A stretch of 64,000 nucleotides of DNA, taken from assembly GCA_003599885.1 (NCBI GenBank), contig QZKW01000066.1:62001-126000 (forward strand), given 5' to 3'. This document shows positions 43,405 through 53,103 of the stretch, in pieces. The stretch comes from Desulfobacteraceae bacterium. GTDB taxonomy: Bacteria; Desulfobacterota; Desulfobacteria; Desulfobacterales; Desulfosalsimonadaceae. The notes below the pieces were generated by a model that worked only from the letters and a program-made list of their open reading frames with translations, did no database searches and had not been told where the DNA came from. How positions within the stretch are numbered: position 1 is the first letter of the stretch; the number at the start of each line of letters is the position of its first letter. The position numbers were made by a program, and so were the translations under genes.

Positions 43405-43630
43405 GGCTGCCATCCTTTTTACAAGATTAATATCGGGGATTGAGCGTATAAACGAACACGCCGCCCCTGATCCGAAATAATGCTTCGGATGAAAGGAGCC
43501 GATGAATAGTGCGATATTTCAGATTCCTGGTAATGACCAGGGCAACGGATTTGCAAATAACATAAGTAATTTTTAACGCCCCGTCAACTCCTTGGGTATT
43601 CTGCCGGAATGAGTCACTATTTATCATCCA

Positions 43631-44809
43631 TCAGGCGCTGTATAGCTCTGTGACACTTTCCGGCAGATGTCCATTCAACAACATAAATGAACGGCAGGGC
43701 ATGAACTGGCGGTCAAGTTTTTTCTGCTTGGCGGCAAACGTATCCAGCACCTCGGCACGAAAATCACGCCCCAGAGCCAACAGCTTCTCCTGATCAATTC
43801 CGGTATCCACCCCAAGCTCATGAAACATGGTCACGATATCTTCCGTGGAAATCAGACCATGGTTAAAGTGGTCACTGTAATAATCGCCCTCACGGCCCTC
43901 AATGGCAACTCCGTCAACCATGTTGGCCGGTTGCCCGCCGATTCCAGACAGACAGGATTCAAACCGGATAATGCCGGCTTTCAGAGCGGCGGCGGCATTT
44001 CTGAGGGCTGAGGCCATGTTTTTGGTGTGAAAATGCGCAATGTAGAGCTTGGGATCGGAATAATCGCGACCATCCGGGCCGGTTCCCATCAATTTGGGAT
44101 CCAGCACGCGGCTGAAAAATTCAAAGGCTTTGTGATAATCCGTAACTGAGCCGTCATGGTCGGCGAGTTCGATATCATCGGCCCCGCAATCCAGGTAGCG
44201 TTTTACAAAGGCGATGGCAATGTCCAGCTTTTCCGCCATCGTGTACTCTTTATTAAATTTTTCAAAAGGGCTTCCCCAGATGGTGCTGACGGTGCCATTA
44301 ATTAACATGCCCCGGCTGTGAGCCGCTTTGATGACCTGTTCGGTCATGGCGAAATACTGATCATGCGTCTTGCCCGAATTGGCTTTCTGATGTTCGGGAC
44401 AAGTCGAGGTCATTTGAAGAATGCGGTCCGGGCCATGCCCTTCATCAAAATCTTTAAAGGCGCGTTCAGCACCTCTTTCATGGATGCTAACTGCTGTAAG
44501 TTCCACATCACCGCCATTACGTTTCATCATTTCACCGATGGTTTTACCGTCCGGCGTCTTGGTCGTGCTGTTCAGCAGTCGCTTTATGACTTCCGTGGCA
44601 TCGGGGAAAAAAGGCACAAATTTCGGATGGCCGTAGTTCGTGACTTCCAGGCGTTTAAAACCTGCCAAAATCAAGCCTTCCAGATATTTGACTTTGGTTC
44701 CGGTATCAATAATGGTTTCGAGCGATTGCAAACCATCCCGGATGCTGATATCAGAGAGTTCCACTTTTTTTCCCAAAAGCTCATTTTTTGAAATGTAAAG
44801 ATCTGACAT
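43631..44809 (-). CDS. hydroxymethylglutaryl-CoA lyase family protein
   Basis: This 392-aa HMGL/DRE-TIM barrel enzyme probably cleaves HMG-CoA to acetoacetate and acetyl-CoA. VELSDISIRDGLQSLE carries the DxRD motif and LADHDGSVTDYHKA with HFHTKN the metal-binding H-x-H. FESCLSGIGGQPANM holds the catalytic Cys in the G-x-G loop. ATG 44809 (MSDLYIS) has aaggagaaaaa just before it. It is longer than the typical ~300 aa HMG-CoA lyase, with an extended C-terminus, so another DRE-TIM activity is possible. Confidence 0.85.
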   Translation of the reverse strand: MSDLYISKNELLGKKVELSDISIRDGLQSLETIIDTGTKVKYLEGLILAGFKRLEVTNYGHPKFVPFFPDATEVIKRLLNSTTKTPDGKTIGEMMKRNGGDVELTAVSIHERGAERAFKDFDEGHGPDRILQMTSTCPEHQKANSGKTHDQYFAMTEQVIKAAHSRGMLINGTVSTIWGSPFEKFNKEYTMAEKLDIAIAFVKRYLDCGADDIELADHDGSVTDYHKAFEFFSRVLDPKLMGTGPDGRDYSDPKLYIAHFHTKNMASALRNAAAALKAGIIRFESCLSGIGGQPANMVDGVAIEGREGDYYSDHFNHGLISTEDIVTMFHELGVDTGIDQEKLLALGRDFRAEVLDTFAAKQKKLDRQFMPCRSFMLLNGHLPESVTELYSA

Positions 44810-44837
44810 TTTTTTCTCCTTATTTATCGCGCTGAAA

Positions 44838-46439
44838 TCAGAAACGCACATTTCCAAAGCGTGTTTCTTCGATAGGCTTCAACAGGCTGACTTCAAAGGC
44901 CATGGCCAGCCAATCCCTGATTTCGGAAAATTTCAAGACCCGGTCATTTAAAATACGCGCCCCGCAGAAAAACGGGTGGGCCTCCCCGTCATACTTTTCG
45001 GTCATCTGCTGATAAAAAGCCTGTTTTTCTTCTTCAGTCATGGGATTTCCGGTCACTGCCCGCTTGCGTTCCTCAATGGACAGCAAGACGCCGCCGGCGC
45101 TTCTGCCGCTCATGACCGACGTCCGGCCCCGCATGGTGGTGAAAAGAAAATTCGGCCGATAGGCCCGACCGCACATGCCGTAATTGGCGGCCCCGTTGTC
45201 CGGCCCGATGACCATCTGAACTTTGGGAACCTGTGCGCAAGACACCGACCGGACCATGTCCGAGCCGTATTTGCCGATGCCTTTGTGTTCCGATTCAGAA
45301 CCCACCATATAACCGGGAGCCCCCTGAAGAAACAATAACGGCAGCTTTTCGTTGCTGCACCGGACAATCCACTCGGCTGCCTTGCGGGCGGCTTCTTCGA
45401 AAATAACGCCGATTTTATTGGACGCAATCACGCCCACCGGAAGCCCTTTGATACGGATTTTTCCGGTAAGGATATTGTCTCCCCGGCCAGGCGCATAATG
45501 CTGTTTGTATTCCGCAAAATAACTGTCGTCCGCAATGGTTTTCAAAATCGCCAGGCCGTCCATGGCCTGATTGGTGGCAGATGGTAACAGATCATATATG
45601 CTTGACGGGTCAACCAGAGGGGGACGTTCTTCATACCTCTGGAGATGAATTTCCTGGGGGCGCTCCAGTGAAAGGATTTCCCGGACCCGCTCGATGGCTT
45701 CATCCTGATTCTGGCAAAAATGGTCCGCCCCGCCCGATACATGGGTATGGACCTTCGCACCGCCTAAATCTTCCGCTGATATAACCTCTCCGGTGGCCAT
45801 TTTAACCAGTGGCGGCCCCCCCAGAAAAGAATATGACATCTTATCGATCATCACGGACTGACAGGCCATGAACACCATGTAGGCGCCGCCGGCCGTGTTG
45901 CCGCCGGTGCTGAGGGTGATTTGCTTGAGTCCGGCGGCAGACATCCGGGCCATATTGTAAAACATGGAGCCGAAATGCTGGTCGTCGGGAAACACGTCCG
46001 CCTGCATGGGCAGAAACGCGCCGCCGGAATCGGCAATATAGACACAGTTGAGGCCGTTTTGGGCTGCAATGGCCTGGGCGCGCATATGCTTTTTCAGGGT
46101 AATGGGAAAATACGTCCCTGCCTTGACGCGGCTGTCATTGCCGAAGATCATGGTCCAGTTGCCGAATATTTTACCGATGCCGGTGACGACTCCTGCACAG
46201 GGCACATCTTCCACTTCCGGATAATTCATCCCGAAACCGGCAATCCGGCTGAGTTCATAAAATTCGGTGCCGCTGTCGATCAACAGTTGGATCAGCTCCC
46301 GAACCGGACGTTTGCCTTCTTTCCGCAGTTTTTCCACGGCCCGGTCTCCGCCCGGCCACATGGCGGCATGGGCCCGCTCGTCCAGCTTTCTTTCCTCGTT
46401 TTCCCAATGAATGCGATTGGCACTGGCTGTATCGGTCAT
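44838..46439 (-). CDS. acyl-CoA carboxylase carboxyltransferase subunit (methylcrotonyl-CoA type)
   Basis: This 533-aa carboxyltransferase transfers CO2 between biotin and an acyl-CoA. Two crotonase-like halves can be seen: YIADSGGAFLPMQADVFPD, STGGNTAGGAYMVFMACQ, and in the C-half LFLQGAPGYMVGSESE and GPDNGAANYGMCGRAY. Length and context fit methylcrotonyl-CoA carboxylase beta; propionyl-CoA type is less likely. No biotin carboxylase or biotinyl subunit is adjacent. aaggagcattc precedes the start. Confidence 0.88.
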   Translation of the reverse strand: MTDTASANRIHWENEERKLDERAHAAMWPGGDRAVEKLRKEGKRPVRELIQLLIDSGTEFYELSRIAGFGMNYPEVEDVPCAGVVTGIGKIFGNWTMIFGNDSRVKAGTYFPITLKKHMRAQAIAAQNGLNCVYIADSGGAFLPMQADVFPDDQHFGSMFYNMARMSAAGLKQITLSTGGNTAGGAYMVFMACQSVMIDKMSYSFLGGPPLVKMATGEVISAEDLGGAKVHTHVSGGADHFCQNQDEAIERVREILSLERPQEIHLQRYEERPPLVDPSSIYDLLPSATNQAMDGLAILKTIADDSYFAEYKQHYAPGRGDNILTGKIRIKGLPVGVIASNKIGVIFEEAARKAAEWIVRCSNEKLPLLFLQGAPGYMVGSESEHKGIGKYGSDMVRSVSCAQVPKVQMVIGPDNGAANYGMCGRAYRPNFLFTTMRGRTSVMSGRSAGGVLLSIEERKRAVTGNPMTEEEKQAFYQQMTEKYDGEAHPFFCGARILNDRVLKFSEIRDWLAMAFEVSLLKPIEETRFGNVRF

Positions 46440-46520
46440 GAATGCTCCTTATTGTTTATTGGGTTAGGCTGTGGGCTATAGGCTGCCGGTAAAAAACAGC
46501 TTTTGCTTTCCGGTTTCCCG

Positions 46521-47303
46521 CTATTTTCCTTTATAAACGGGTTTTCTTTTTTCCCGAAACGCGGCCAGTCCTTCCAGCCGGTCTTCAGAAGGGATAGTGA
46601 TCCAATACGCATTGGATTCTATGGCCATGCCGGTATGGATATCGGTTTGCATGCCGGCGTTGATGGCGTATTTGGCCTGTTCCACGGCAATGGGTCCGCA
46701 TTCACAGATCATGGCGGCCATTTCCCGGGCTGCTTCCATTAATTTAGAGGGTTCACAAATTTTATTGACCAGCCCGATTTCCAGCGCTTCCCGTGCGTTG
46801 ACCCGGCTGCCGGTCAGAATCAGTTCCTTGGCCTTGCCGATGCCGACCAGACGCGGCAGGCGCTGGGTGCCCCCTGCCCCCGGAATGATGGCCAGCCGGG
46901 CTTCGGTCAGGCCGAGAGAAGCAGTGTCACTGGCGATGCGAATATCGCAGCTCAGGGCCAACTCTGTGCCGCCCCCAAGCGCAACGCCGTTTACCGCGGC
47001 AATAACGGGCTTGTTCAGGGACTCGATATCTGTAAACAGAGTACGAATCGTATAGATGAATTGCTTGACTTCAGAAGGGGAAAGCGTGATGCGTTCTTTA
47101 AGATCTGCGCCCGCGCAAAAGGCTTTTTCCCCTGATCCGGTAATGATAACCACCCGCACTTCCGGGTTGAACCGGACTTCGTCCACTGCTGTCCGCAGGG
47201 CACGAAGCAGCGCGAAATTAAATGAATTCATGATTTCCGGACGGTTTAAGGTAAAAACGGCAACCTGGTTTTTAATGTCGATTTCTAAAACGTTATCAGA
47301 CAT
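46521..47303 (-). CDS. enoyl-CoA hydratase family protein (methylglutaconyl-CoA hydratase candidate)
   Basis: This 260-aa crotonase-fold enzyme has EKAFCAGADLKER (oxyanion hole) and GVALGGGTELALSCDIRIA, while LTEARLAIIPGAGGTQRLPR has the catalytic Glu pair region. In a leucine operon, between the dehydrogenase and carboxylase genes, methylglutaconyl-CoA hydratase is the natural role. aaggaatccgat supports the start. Confidence 0.9.
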   Translation of the reverse strand: MSDNVLEIDIKNQVAVFTLNRPEIMNSFNFALLRALRTAVDEVRFNPEVRVVIITGSGEKAFCAGADLKERITLSPSEVKQFIYTIRTLFTDIESLNKPVIAAVNGVALGGGTELALSCDIRIASDTASLGLTEARLAIIPGAGGTQRLPRLVGIGKAKELILTGSRVNAREALEIGLVNKICEPSKLMEAAREMAAMICECGPIAVEQAKYAINAGMQTDIHTGMAIESNAYWITIPSEDRLEGLAAFREKRKPVYKGK

Positions 47304-47330
47304 ATCGGATTCCTTTCCAAAATTTTTTTA

Positions 47331-48479
47331 TCAACATCCAATGTAGCGAGAGATTACCAGCCGTTGAATTTCAGAAGTTCCCTCTCCGATATCCAGCAAT
47401 TTCTGGTCCCGATAAAAGCGTTCCACATGATATTCCTTCATGAGGCCGTATCCGCCGTGAATCTGGACCGCGTTGTTGGCCACCCGTCCCATGAGTTCCG
47501 AACAGTAAACCTTAGCCATGGCCGCCTCTTTCTGATAGGGCCGGTGCTGATCTTTCAGCCAGCAGGCTTTGTAGAGCAGATTCCGGGCGCACTCCAGTTC
47601 AATGGCCGCGTCAGCGAGTTTAAAGGCAATGGCCTGATATTTGGCGATGGGTTTGCCGAATTGCTCCCGCTTCCGGGCATACCGAAGGGCCGCCTCAAAA
47701 GCGCCCTGGGCTCCGCCCAGCCCCATAGAACCAATGGACAGTCTGCCGCCGTCAAGAGTGGAAAGCATCTGGTGGAAGCCGGCCCCCTCTTCTCCAAGAA
47801 TATTTTCATTCGGCACCAGCACATCATCAAAATACAATTCCGCTGTGTTGGATGCCCGCCACATCATTTTTTTATGCATGGGAATCGCCTTGAAGCCAGG
47901 CGTTCCATGTTCCACCAGAAAGCAACTGTAAATATTCTTGCCATCGGGCTTTTTACCGGTCACCGCCTGGACCGTGACCCCGAGGGAAAGGTCGCAGGCC
48001 GCGTTGGTGATGAAGATTTTGGATCCGTTGATGACCCATTCGTTGCCATCCCTTACGGCGGTGGTTTTGCTGCCCCCGGCGTCGGACCCGGCGGTGGGTT
48101 CCGTAAGCCCGAATCCCCAAAGTCCTTCACCGGAGCAGAGTTTCGGGAGATATTTTTGTTTCTGGGCTTCGGACCCGAAATAATAAATCGGCCCGATGCC
48201 CAGAGAATTCGCAGCCGCCACCGTTGCCGCCTGGGAGCCGTCCACCCGTGCGACTTCTTCAACCGCAATAATATAGGAGATATAATCCAGTTGCTGTCCG
48301 CCGTATGCTTCAGACACAAACATACCGAACAGACCGATATCACCCATTTTTTTTGTCAGTTCACTGGAAAAGGTTTCGGTTTCGTCAAGTTCTGACGCGA
48401 CCGGGGCGATTTCCCGCTCAGCAAATTTTCTGACTTCCTTGCGGATCATTTCCTGCTGCTTGTTTAGATCAAAGTCCAT
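47331..48479 (-). CDS. acyl-CoA dehydrogenase (isovaleryl-CoA type)
   Basis: This 382-aa FAD enzyme introduces an alpha-beta double bond in an acyl-CoA. GFGLTEPTAGSDAGG is the family's FAD/substrate motif, and INGSKIFITNA and QIHGGYGLMKEYHVERFYRD with LLDIGEGTSEIQRLVISRYI close it. The context (methylglutaconyl hydratase, carboxylase, HMG-CoA lyase) points to isovaleryl-CoA. The catalytic Glu is not definable by eye. aaaggaggtccgg precedes the start and the operon promoter lies upstream. Confidence 0.9.
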   Translation of the reverse strand: MDFDLNKQQEMIRKEVRKFAEREIAPVASELDETETFSSELTKKMGDIGLFGMFVSEAYGGQQLDYISYIIAVEEVARVDGSQAATVAAANSLGIGPIYYFGSEAQKQKYLPKLCSGEGLWGFGLTEPTAGSDAGGSKTTAVRDGNEWVINGSKIFITNAACDLSLGVTVQAVTGKKPDGKNIYSCFLVEHGTPGFKAIPMHKKMMWRASNTAELYFDDVLVPNENILGEEGAGFHQMLSTLDGGRLSIGSMGLGGAQGAFEAALRYARKREQFGKPIAKYQAIAFKLADAAIELECARNLLYKACWLKDQHRPYQKEAAMAKVYCSELMGRVANNAVQIHGGYGLMKEYHVERFYRDQKLLDIGEGTSEIQRLVISRYIGC

Positions 48480-48693
48480 CCGGACCTCCTTTGCGGCAGT
48501 GAGGTATTGAATAAAACCATCACTGGGGAGAAAAACATGAAAACGGCATGAAATAGTTTAAGTATGAATAATATAAGATATTTTCATCCATTAATAAATT
48601 ATTAATTGCCTGTTAAAATTTTTTAAAAATCACATTTTTAATTTGAATCATATTTTTTTTAATTTTTAGCGGATCGATTTGCAAAAGTAAAGA

Positions 48694-48727
48694 TATTTAT
48701 CGTTAACGTCAACGTAAACTTTCAAAT
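48694..48727 (-). promoter_or_regulatory. MerR/LiuR-like operator in a 19-bp promoter spacer
   Basis: On the minus strand ttgaaa, then 19 bases, then ataaat. Within the spacer lies TTTACGT-tg-ACGTTAA (48703-48718), a near-perfect palindrome. MerR-type regulators bind between widely spaced -35 and -10 boxes. LiuR, a MerR regulator of leucine catabolism genes in other proteobacteria, has TTTACG-rich sites of this form. Confidence 0.6.
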
Positions 48728-48846
48728 ATTACCGAAAAAAATTCGATTTTTTCTTCACATAATGTATGGTACAGATTTTGAAAACCGATGAATTCAGATC
48801 ACCTGTAACTATACCTCAATAAGAGATCAGGCAGACTGGCATTTCA

Positions 48847-50781
48847 ATGACGTCACCCTCTTCCATCCATAAGATTTCGCGCACTCCCGAAGGCCCCAAA
48901 GGATTCCTGCTGTTCCATCGCCGCCGCAGCCTGCCGGAAAGCGTCAAAGAGGAATTGATAGATGCGTCAGCCATCACCGGCATCCATCTGAGCGAGCTGC
49001 AAATGCGGTTCATCGGTACCGGAATCGGGGCGTTGACCGTTAACCAGCCGATTGAAGAGCTGAACCGTTGCGCAGCAGACCTGAAAGCCATTGGACTGAA
49101 AACAGCTGTTGTTGAAAAAGACCTGATCAAAAAAAGCCGATTACCCGTGGCAGCAAAAAAAGTTTACTTATCCGCTTCTTCCATGGATTTTGAAGACGCC
49201 AAGGGTGAAACGCTTTTTCAGATTAATGGCCGGACAGACTTGTTGATCATCATCACCGACCTTTCCGGGCAGAGCGTACGGCAGTTAATGACCGCCATGA
49301 CCTATACCGGAAACGTCATTCAACCAGGGTTTGAAGAATCCTTAAAAAAAATCTCCATTGCCAGACCGGCGGCCATTTTTTATGCATTGCATGATGACTC
49401 CGTGACCGGGGTATATGTGGATTCCGACACGTTTTCGTTTCTGGGCTTAAACGATCATCTGACCATCGCCAAAGGCACCAATTTCAGGGTCATGATCACT
49501 AAAGCCATGTCCATTGCCCGGTCCTGCATCACGGATGACAATTTTGGTTTGTCTCTTTTACCGGGCGCAAGCCCTGACTGGAACGGAGGCAAATCTGCCA
49601 TCGAACAGGAGTTGGGAAGATACGCCCGGTATATCATCACCGCAGCCAGAAATACGCTGATTCCAGGGGAACCGGATACGCAGGGTGGAAACCCTGCTGA
49701 TGGCCGCAAACAAAACGGAGCTTCTCTATCCGACGACACCGGTGACGTCGAGAATATAAATCACGATTTTGCGGAAAGGCTGATACCCCCACCGGACATG
49801 AATGATTCCAAAATCGTCAACTTCTTTCAGACCTCTTTACCTGAAATTATTGTGGGCCTGATTGTGTTGACGACGCCTTTTTCTCTGTTTATGTCCGGAA
49901 TCAGGGCGGTCCAGGAGCATCACCGATTCTGGCAGGCTGCTGTTGGTATATCAGTATTGGTTGCCGGTTTTCTGATGTTTTTCTATGCGCTCCTGATGCT
50001 CTATTATCGCCGGATGGTTGAGAACACCCCCACCTCCAAAATCCGGTCATTTTCCATGGGCATGGTGGAATTGTGCGGCAAGACAAGACGTTATCACGAT
50101 TTACGGGCTTCCGCCACCCAGACGCCCTGCGTGTTTTATACCTGCCGATATTATAAATTCAAAAACTCCGGCGACGGCGGGAGATGGGCCCTGACCCGCT
50201 CCGTATCCTCCGGCAAGATACCTTTTTATATAGAAGACGAGACCGGGCGGGTTCTGATCAATCCCAGGGGGGCGGTCTTCAATATATCCATGACCTCCCA
50301 GACGTTTACTGGAAGTTATATCCCCGCGCTTTCAATGCAATTACATGATCCGAACACAAAAGTAGTGGAATCTCTCATACCGCCGGGGGTCCGGGTATAT
50401 GTTTTCGGCTCCGCGCAAATTGAACGCCGCAGCAGTGACACCCGGACCAAAGTCATTGACAAACTGCGGCTGTTAAAACAAAATCCTGAAGCGCTAAGTG
50501 CCTATGACACCGATGGCGACGGCCAGATTGATGTCAATGAATGGGAAGTTGCGCGCAATGATGCAACGACTCAGGTTTATGCCGAATGCCTGGCGGATGC
50601 GTCGGCAAACCTCGAAACCGTTGTCATCGAAAAACCGCGCTTCGGGCTCCTGCCCTTTATTGTAGCGGATTCTGAAAAGGGTCTCATCAGGCAATTGATG
50701 TTTCGGACCGTTGTTTTTCTGATTGGCGGCCTGATGACCATAGGATTCAGCGTCCGTTTCCTGGTCGACCTGTTTAGTTGA
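48847..50781 (+). CDS. membrane protein with GIDE-type domain and EF-hand
   Basis: This 644-aa protein has an unassigned soluble N-terminal part, a membrane helix pair at about residues 335-352 and 361-382, and a GIDE-like (E3 ligase-type) domain ~398-535. It then has an EF-hand calcium loop DTDGDGQIDVNEW (~556-568) and final hydrophobic segments near the C-terminus. GIDE domains are best known from mitochondrial MUL1; in bacteria they occur next to LemA, as here. The function is unknown. Confidence 0.75.
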   Translation: MTSPSSIHKISRTPEGPKGFLLFHRRRSLPESVKEELIDASAITGIHLSELQMRFIGTGIGALTVNQPIEELNRCAADLKAIGLKTAVVEKDLIKKSRLPVAAKKVYLSASSMDFEDAKGETLFQINGRTDLLIIITDLSGQSVRQLMTAMTYTGNVIQPGFEESLKKISIARPAAIFYALHDDSVTGVYVDSDTFSFLGLNDHLTIAKGTNFRVMITKAMSIARSCITDDNFGLSLLPGASPDWNGGKSAIEQELGRYARYIITAARNTLIPGEPDTQGGNPADGRKQNGASLSDDTGDVENINHDFAERLIPPPDMNDSKIVNFFQTSLPEIIVGLIVLTTPFSLFMSGIRAVQEHHRFWQAAVGISVLVAGFLMFFYALLMLYYRRMVENTPTSKIRSFSMGMVELCGKTRRYHDLRASATQTPCVFYTCRYYKFKNSGDGGRWALTRSVSSGKIPFYIEDETGRVLINPRGAVFNISMTSQTFTGSYIPALSMQLHDPNTKVVESLIPPGVRVYVFGSAQIERRSSDTRTKVIDKLRLLKQNPEALSAYDTDGDGQIDVNEWEVARNDATTQVYAECLADASANLETVVIEKPRFGLLPFIVADSEKGLIRQLMFRTVVFLIGGLMTIGFSVRFLVDLFS

Positions 50782-50898
50782 ATAAAAAATCAGGAAACCC
50801 CGGGTGCCGTTCATGATGCTGGTATCACATAAAAAAATAAGGCTTTAATTTCTTTCTCCCTCAAATCCTTCACCTTGACATTTGAAAGGAATCTCACC

Positions 50899-51465
50899 AT
50901 GACCTTGATTGTTCTGCTGACATTGCTGGGAATTATCGTTGCGCTGATCGGTTTCGGCGTCATTATTTACAATGGACTCATCAGCATGAAACACAATATT
51001 TCCAAAGCCTGGAGTAATATCGACGTGCTTTTGAAACAGCGTTATGACGAGCTGCCGAAGCTTGTCAAGGTATGCGAAGGATATATGCACCATGAACGGG
51101 CGGTGCTGGAAAATGTGAGTCGGGCCCGGTCTCAAATGGAGGCCGCGGGTTCGGAAAAAGAAGTGGTGGCCGCCAGCAATGCCATTACGTCAGCCCTGCG
51201 CTCTCTATTCGCGGTGGTGGAAAATTATCCGGACCTGAAGGCAGACCGGGCCTTCCGCCAGCTTCAGGCAAGGGTTTCCCAGCTTGAAGACCAGATCGCG
51301 GACCGCAGGGAGCTCTATAATGAAAGCGTCAACCTGTTCAACATCCGCATCGAACAGTTTCCCGATGTCATTGTTGCAGGCATGATGCGTCTTACGGAAA
51401 GGGAACTCTGGAAAATCGATCCCGCCCACCGTGAGGACGTGGACATGACCTTTACAAGAATTTAA
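50899..51465 (+). CDS. LemA family protein
   Basis: This 188-aa protein has one N-terminal membrane segment (residues 2-25) followed by the family coiled-coil with YNGLISMKHNISKAWSNIDV, LLKQRYDELPKLVKVCEGYM and NPL-type NYPDLKADRAF. The C-terminal part is mostly alpha. ATG 50899 follows gaaagga. Its neighbour upstream is the GIDE protein, a recurrent pair. Confidence 0.9.
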   Translation: MTLIVLLTLLGIIVALIGFGVIIYNGLISMKHNISKAWSNIDVLLKQRYDELPKLVKVCEGYMHHERAVLENVSRARSQMEAAGSEKEVVAASNAITSALRSLFAVVENYPDLKADRAFRQLQARVSQLEDQIADRRELYNESVNLFNIRIEQFPDVIVAGMMRLTERELWKIDPAHREDVDMTFTRI

Positions 51466-51479
51466 ACCGGAACACCTTC

Positions 51480-52388
51480 ATGATCCGCCTTGGCCTGTGC
51501 TGCGTATTCAAACAAGCCCCCATTTCATTTAAACGGGCCACAGCCAAATATCTGGGCCGATTTGACCGGGTTGAGCAGCTGGACCGTCTGGCCTTCATCT
51601 GCCGCCACAATGGAGAGTCCCTATTACAGGCACTGACCTTTTGCCGGGACAACGGGATTGGGGCTTTCCGGGTCAACAGCCAGATTCTGCCCTTAAAAAC
51701 GCATCCGGCTTGCGGCTATGATATTGAAGAATTACCAAACAGCAGGCAGATTATAGAACAGTTTGAAGCTTGTGGCGAGTTTTGCCGCAAGAACGATATC
51801 CGGACGTCTTTTCACCCGGACCAGTTCATTCTGTTGTCAGCACTTGATCCCATGATTGTTGAAAACTCCATCAGAGATCTGCTCTATCAGTCCCAGGTGG
51901 CGGAATGGATTGGCGCGGACGTTATCAACGTCCATGGCGGGGGGGCTTACGGAGACAAAAAATCCAGTTTAAACCGCTTGGCTGTTCAGATCACCCGGCT
52001 CCCGGAAAAGGTCCGGTCCCGGTTGACCCTTGAAAACGATGACCGGACTTATACCCCGCAGGATTTGCTCCCTCTTTGCCGGGAAATCGGCATCCCCATG
52101 GTCTATGATGTCCATCACCATCGATGTATGAGGGATGAATTAAGCATCGAAACTGCCACCGAAGAAGCCTTAAAAACCTGGAACCGGGAGCCCCTGTTTC
52201 ACCTGTCAAGCCCCACCGACGAACACAACCCCAGAAACATCCGGCCTCATCATGATTATATCAATCCGGTTGATTTCCCGGACTGCTGGACCCATCTCGA
52301 TATTACAATTGAAATGGAGGCCAAGGCCAAAGAACTGGCTATTTTCAAATTTAAAAAAGATTTCGGTTCCCGGCTGAAATTCCGGTGA
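51480..52388 (+). CDS. uvsE: UV DNA damage endonuclease
   Basis: This TIM-barrel endonuclease nicks DNA 5' of UV photoproducts. MIRLGLCCVFKQAPISFK, then HPDQFILLSA (metal His), NVHGGGAYGDK, LENDDRTYTP and YDVHHHRC match the UvdE family's metal-binding residues. The length of 302 aa is normal. It starts 14 bases after the lemA stop. Confidence 0.92.
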   Translation: MIRLGLCCVFKQAPISFKRATAKYLGRFDRVEQLDRLAFICRHNGESLLQALTFCRDNGIGAFRVNSQILPLKTHPACGYDIEELPNSRQIIEQFEACGEFCRKNDIRTSFHPDQFILLSALDPMIVENSIRDLLYQSQVAEWIGADVINVHGGGAYGDKKSSLNRLAVQITRLPEKVRSRLTLENDDRTYTPQDLLPLCREIGIPMVYDVHHHRCMRDELSIETATEEALKTWNREPLFHLSSPTDEHNPRNIRPHHDYINPVDFPDCWTHLDITIEMEAKAKELAIFKFKKDFGSRLKFR

Positions 52389-52410
52389 TGCTGACATTTT
52401 TTATTTTTTT

Positions 52411-53079
52411 TTAATCGAACTGCTCTTTAAACGCCAAAAACTGCTCCTGCAATGCATTGAGCCGCGCTTCAAGTTCATTGACCCTCTGCTCCAGGTCTTC
52501 CACCCGGTCATCCTCTACCTTCATCACCCGGCTTGAAGGCATCGCCGCCGTCACAGGCTGATACATGGCTTCCGATTGTTCAATCGGACAGAACAAATGA
52601 ACGTAACGGTTCTCCTTGTGCCCCGGACGACGCGGCAACATCTCGATAAACGGGCCTTTATGGTGTTCCGCCAGTTTTTTTAATGTCTGTTCAATGGCAA
52701 TCAGCCCGTGGGTTTCAATCAAGCGGGCGGTCCGGGTATTTAATTCCCCGGCCGTCTGGGGCCCCCGTAAAAACAGCTCACACAAAATTGCCAGCTCCCG
52801 TTCCGATACACTGGCGATTTCCGCAAGATTATGTTCATATTTTGCGGTGCGGCTTCCATGGGTCATAATCTGCCAGACCAGATGCTGCTTTCTCAAACTG
52901 TTCAGGGCCTGCTCGACATCTCCCTGATCAAGGTTCATCACAGGTTCCCGGTTGTTTTTCTGATTACACCCGTTGATCAGGGCGTTTAAGGTCATGGGAT
53001 AGTAATCCGGCGTCGCCATCTGCTTTTCAATCAGCACCCCCAGAATACGGAGTTCCACAGCGTTTAATGATATATCCAT
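52411..53079 (-). CDS. YceH family protein (DUF480)
   Basis: This 222-aa protein has two winged-helix domains: LNAVELRILGVLIEKQMATP followed by DYYPMTLNALINGCNQKNNR, and later SVSERELAILCELFLRGPQT then AGELNTRTARL. The C-terminal coiled coil runs from LEQRVNELEARLNALQEQF. The function of YceH is poorly known. It is convergent with uvsE, 22 bases apart. Confidence 0.92.
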   Translation of the reverse strand: MDISLNAVELRILGVLIEKQMATPDYYPMTLNALINGCNQKNNREPVMNLDQGDVEQALNSLRKQHLVWQIMTHGSRTAKYEHNLAEIASVSERELAILCELFLRGPQTAGELNTRTARLIETHGLIAIEQTLKKLAEHHKGPFIEMLPRRPGHKENRYVHLFCPIEQSEAMYQPVTAAMPSSRVMKVEDDRVEDLEQRVNELEARLNALQEQFLAFKEQFD

Positions 53080-53103
53080 GTATAAGTTTCTCCATCCCCC
53101 GGA

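Noticed and set aside
47364-48395. 343-aa open frame on the plus strand opposite the acyl-CoA dehydrogenase
   Set aside because: Antisense shadow with no recognisable motifs; the minus-strand gene is well supported.
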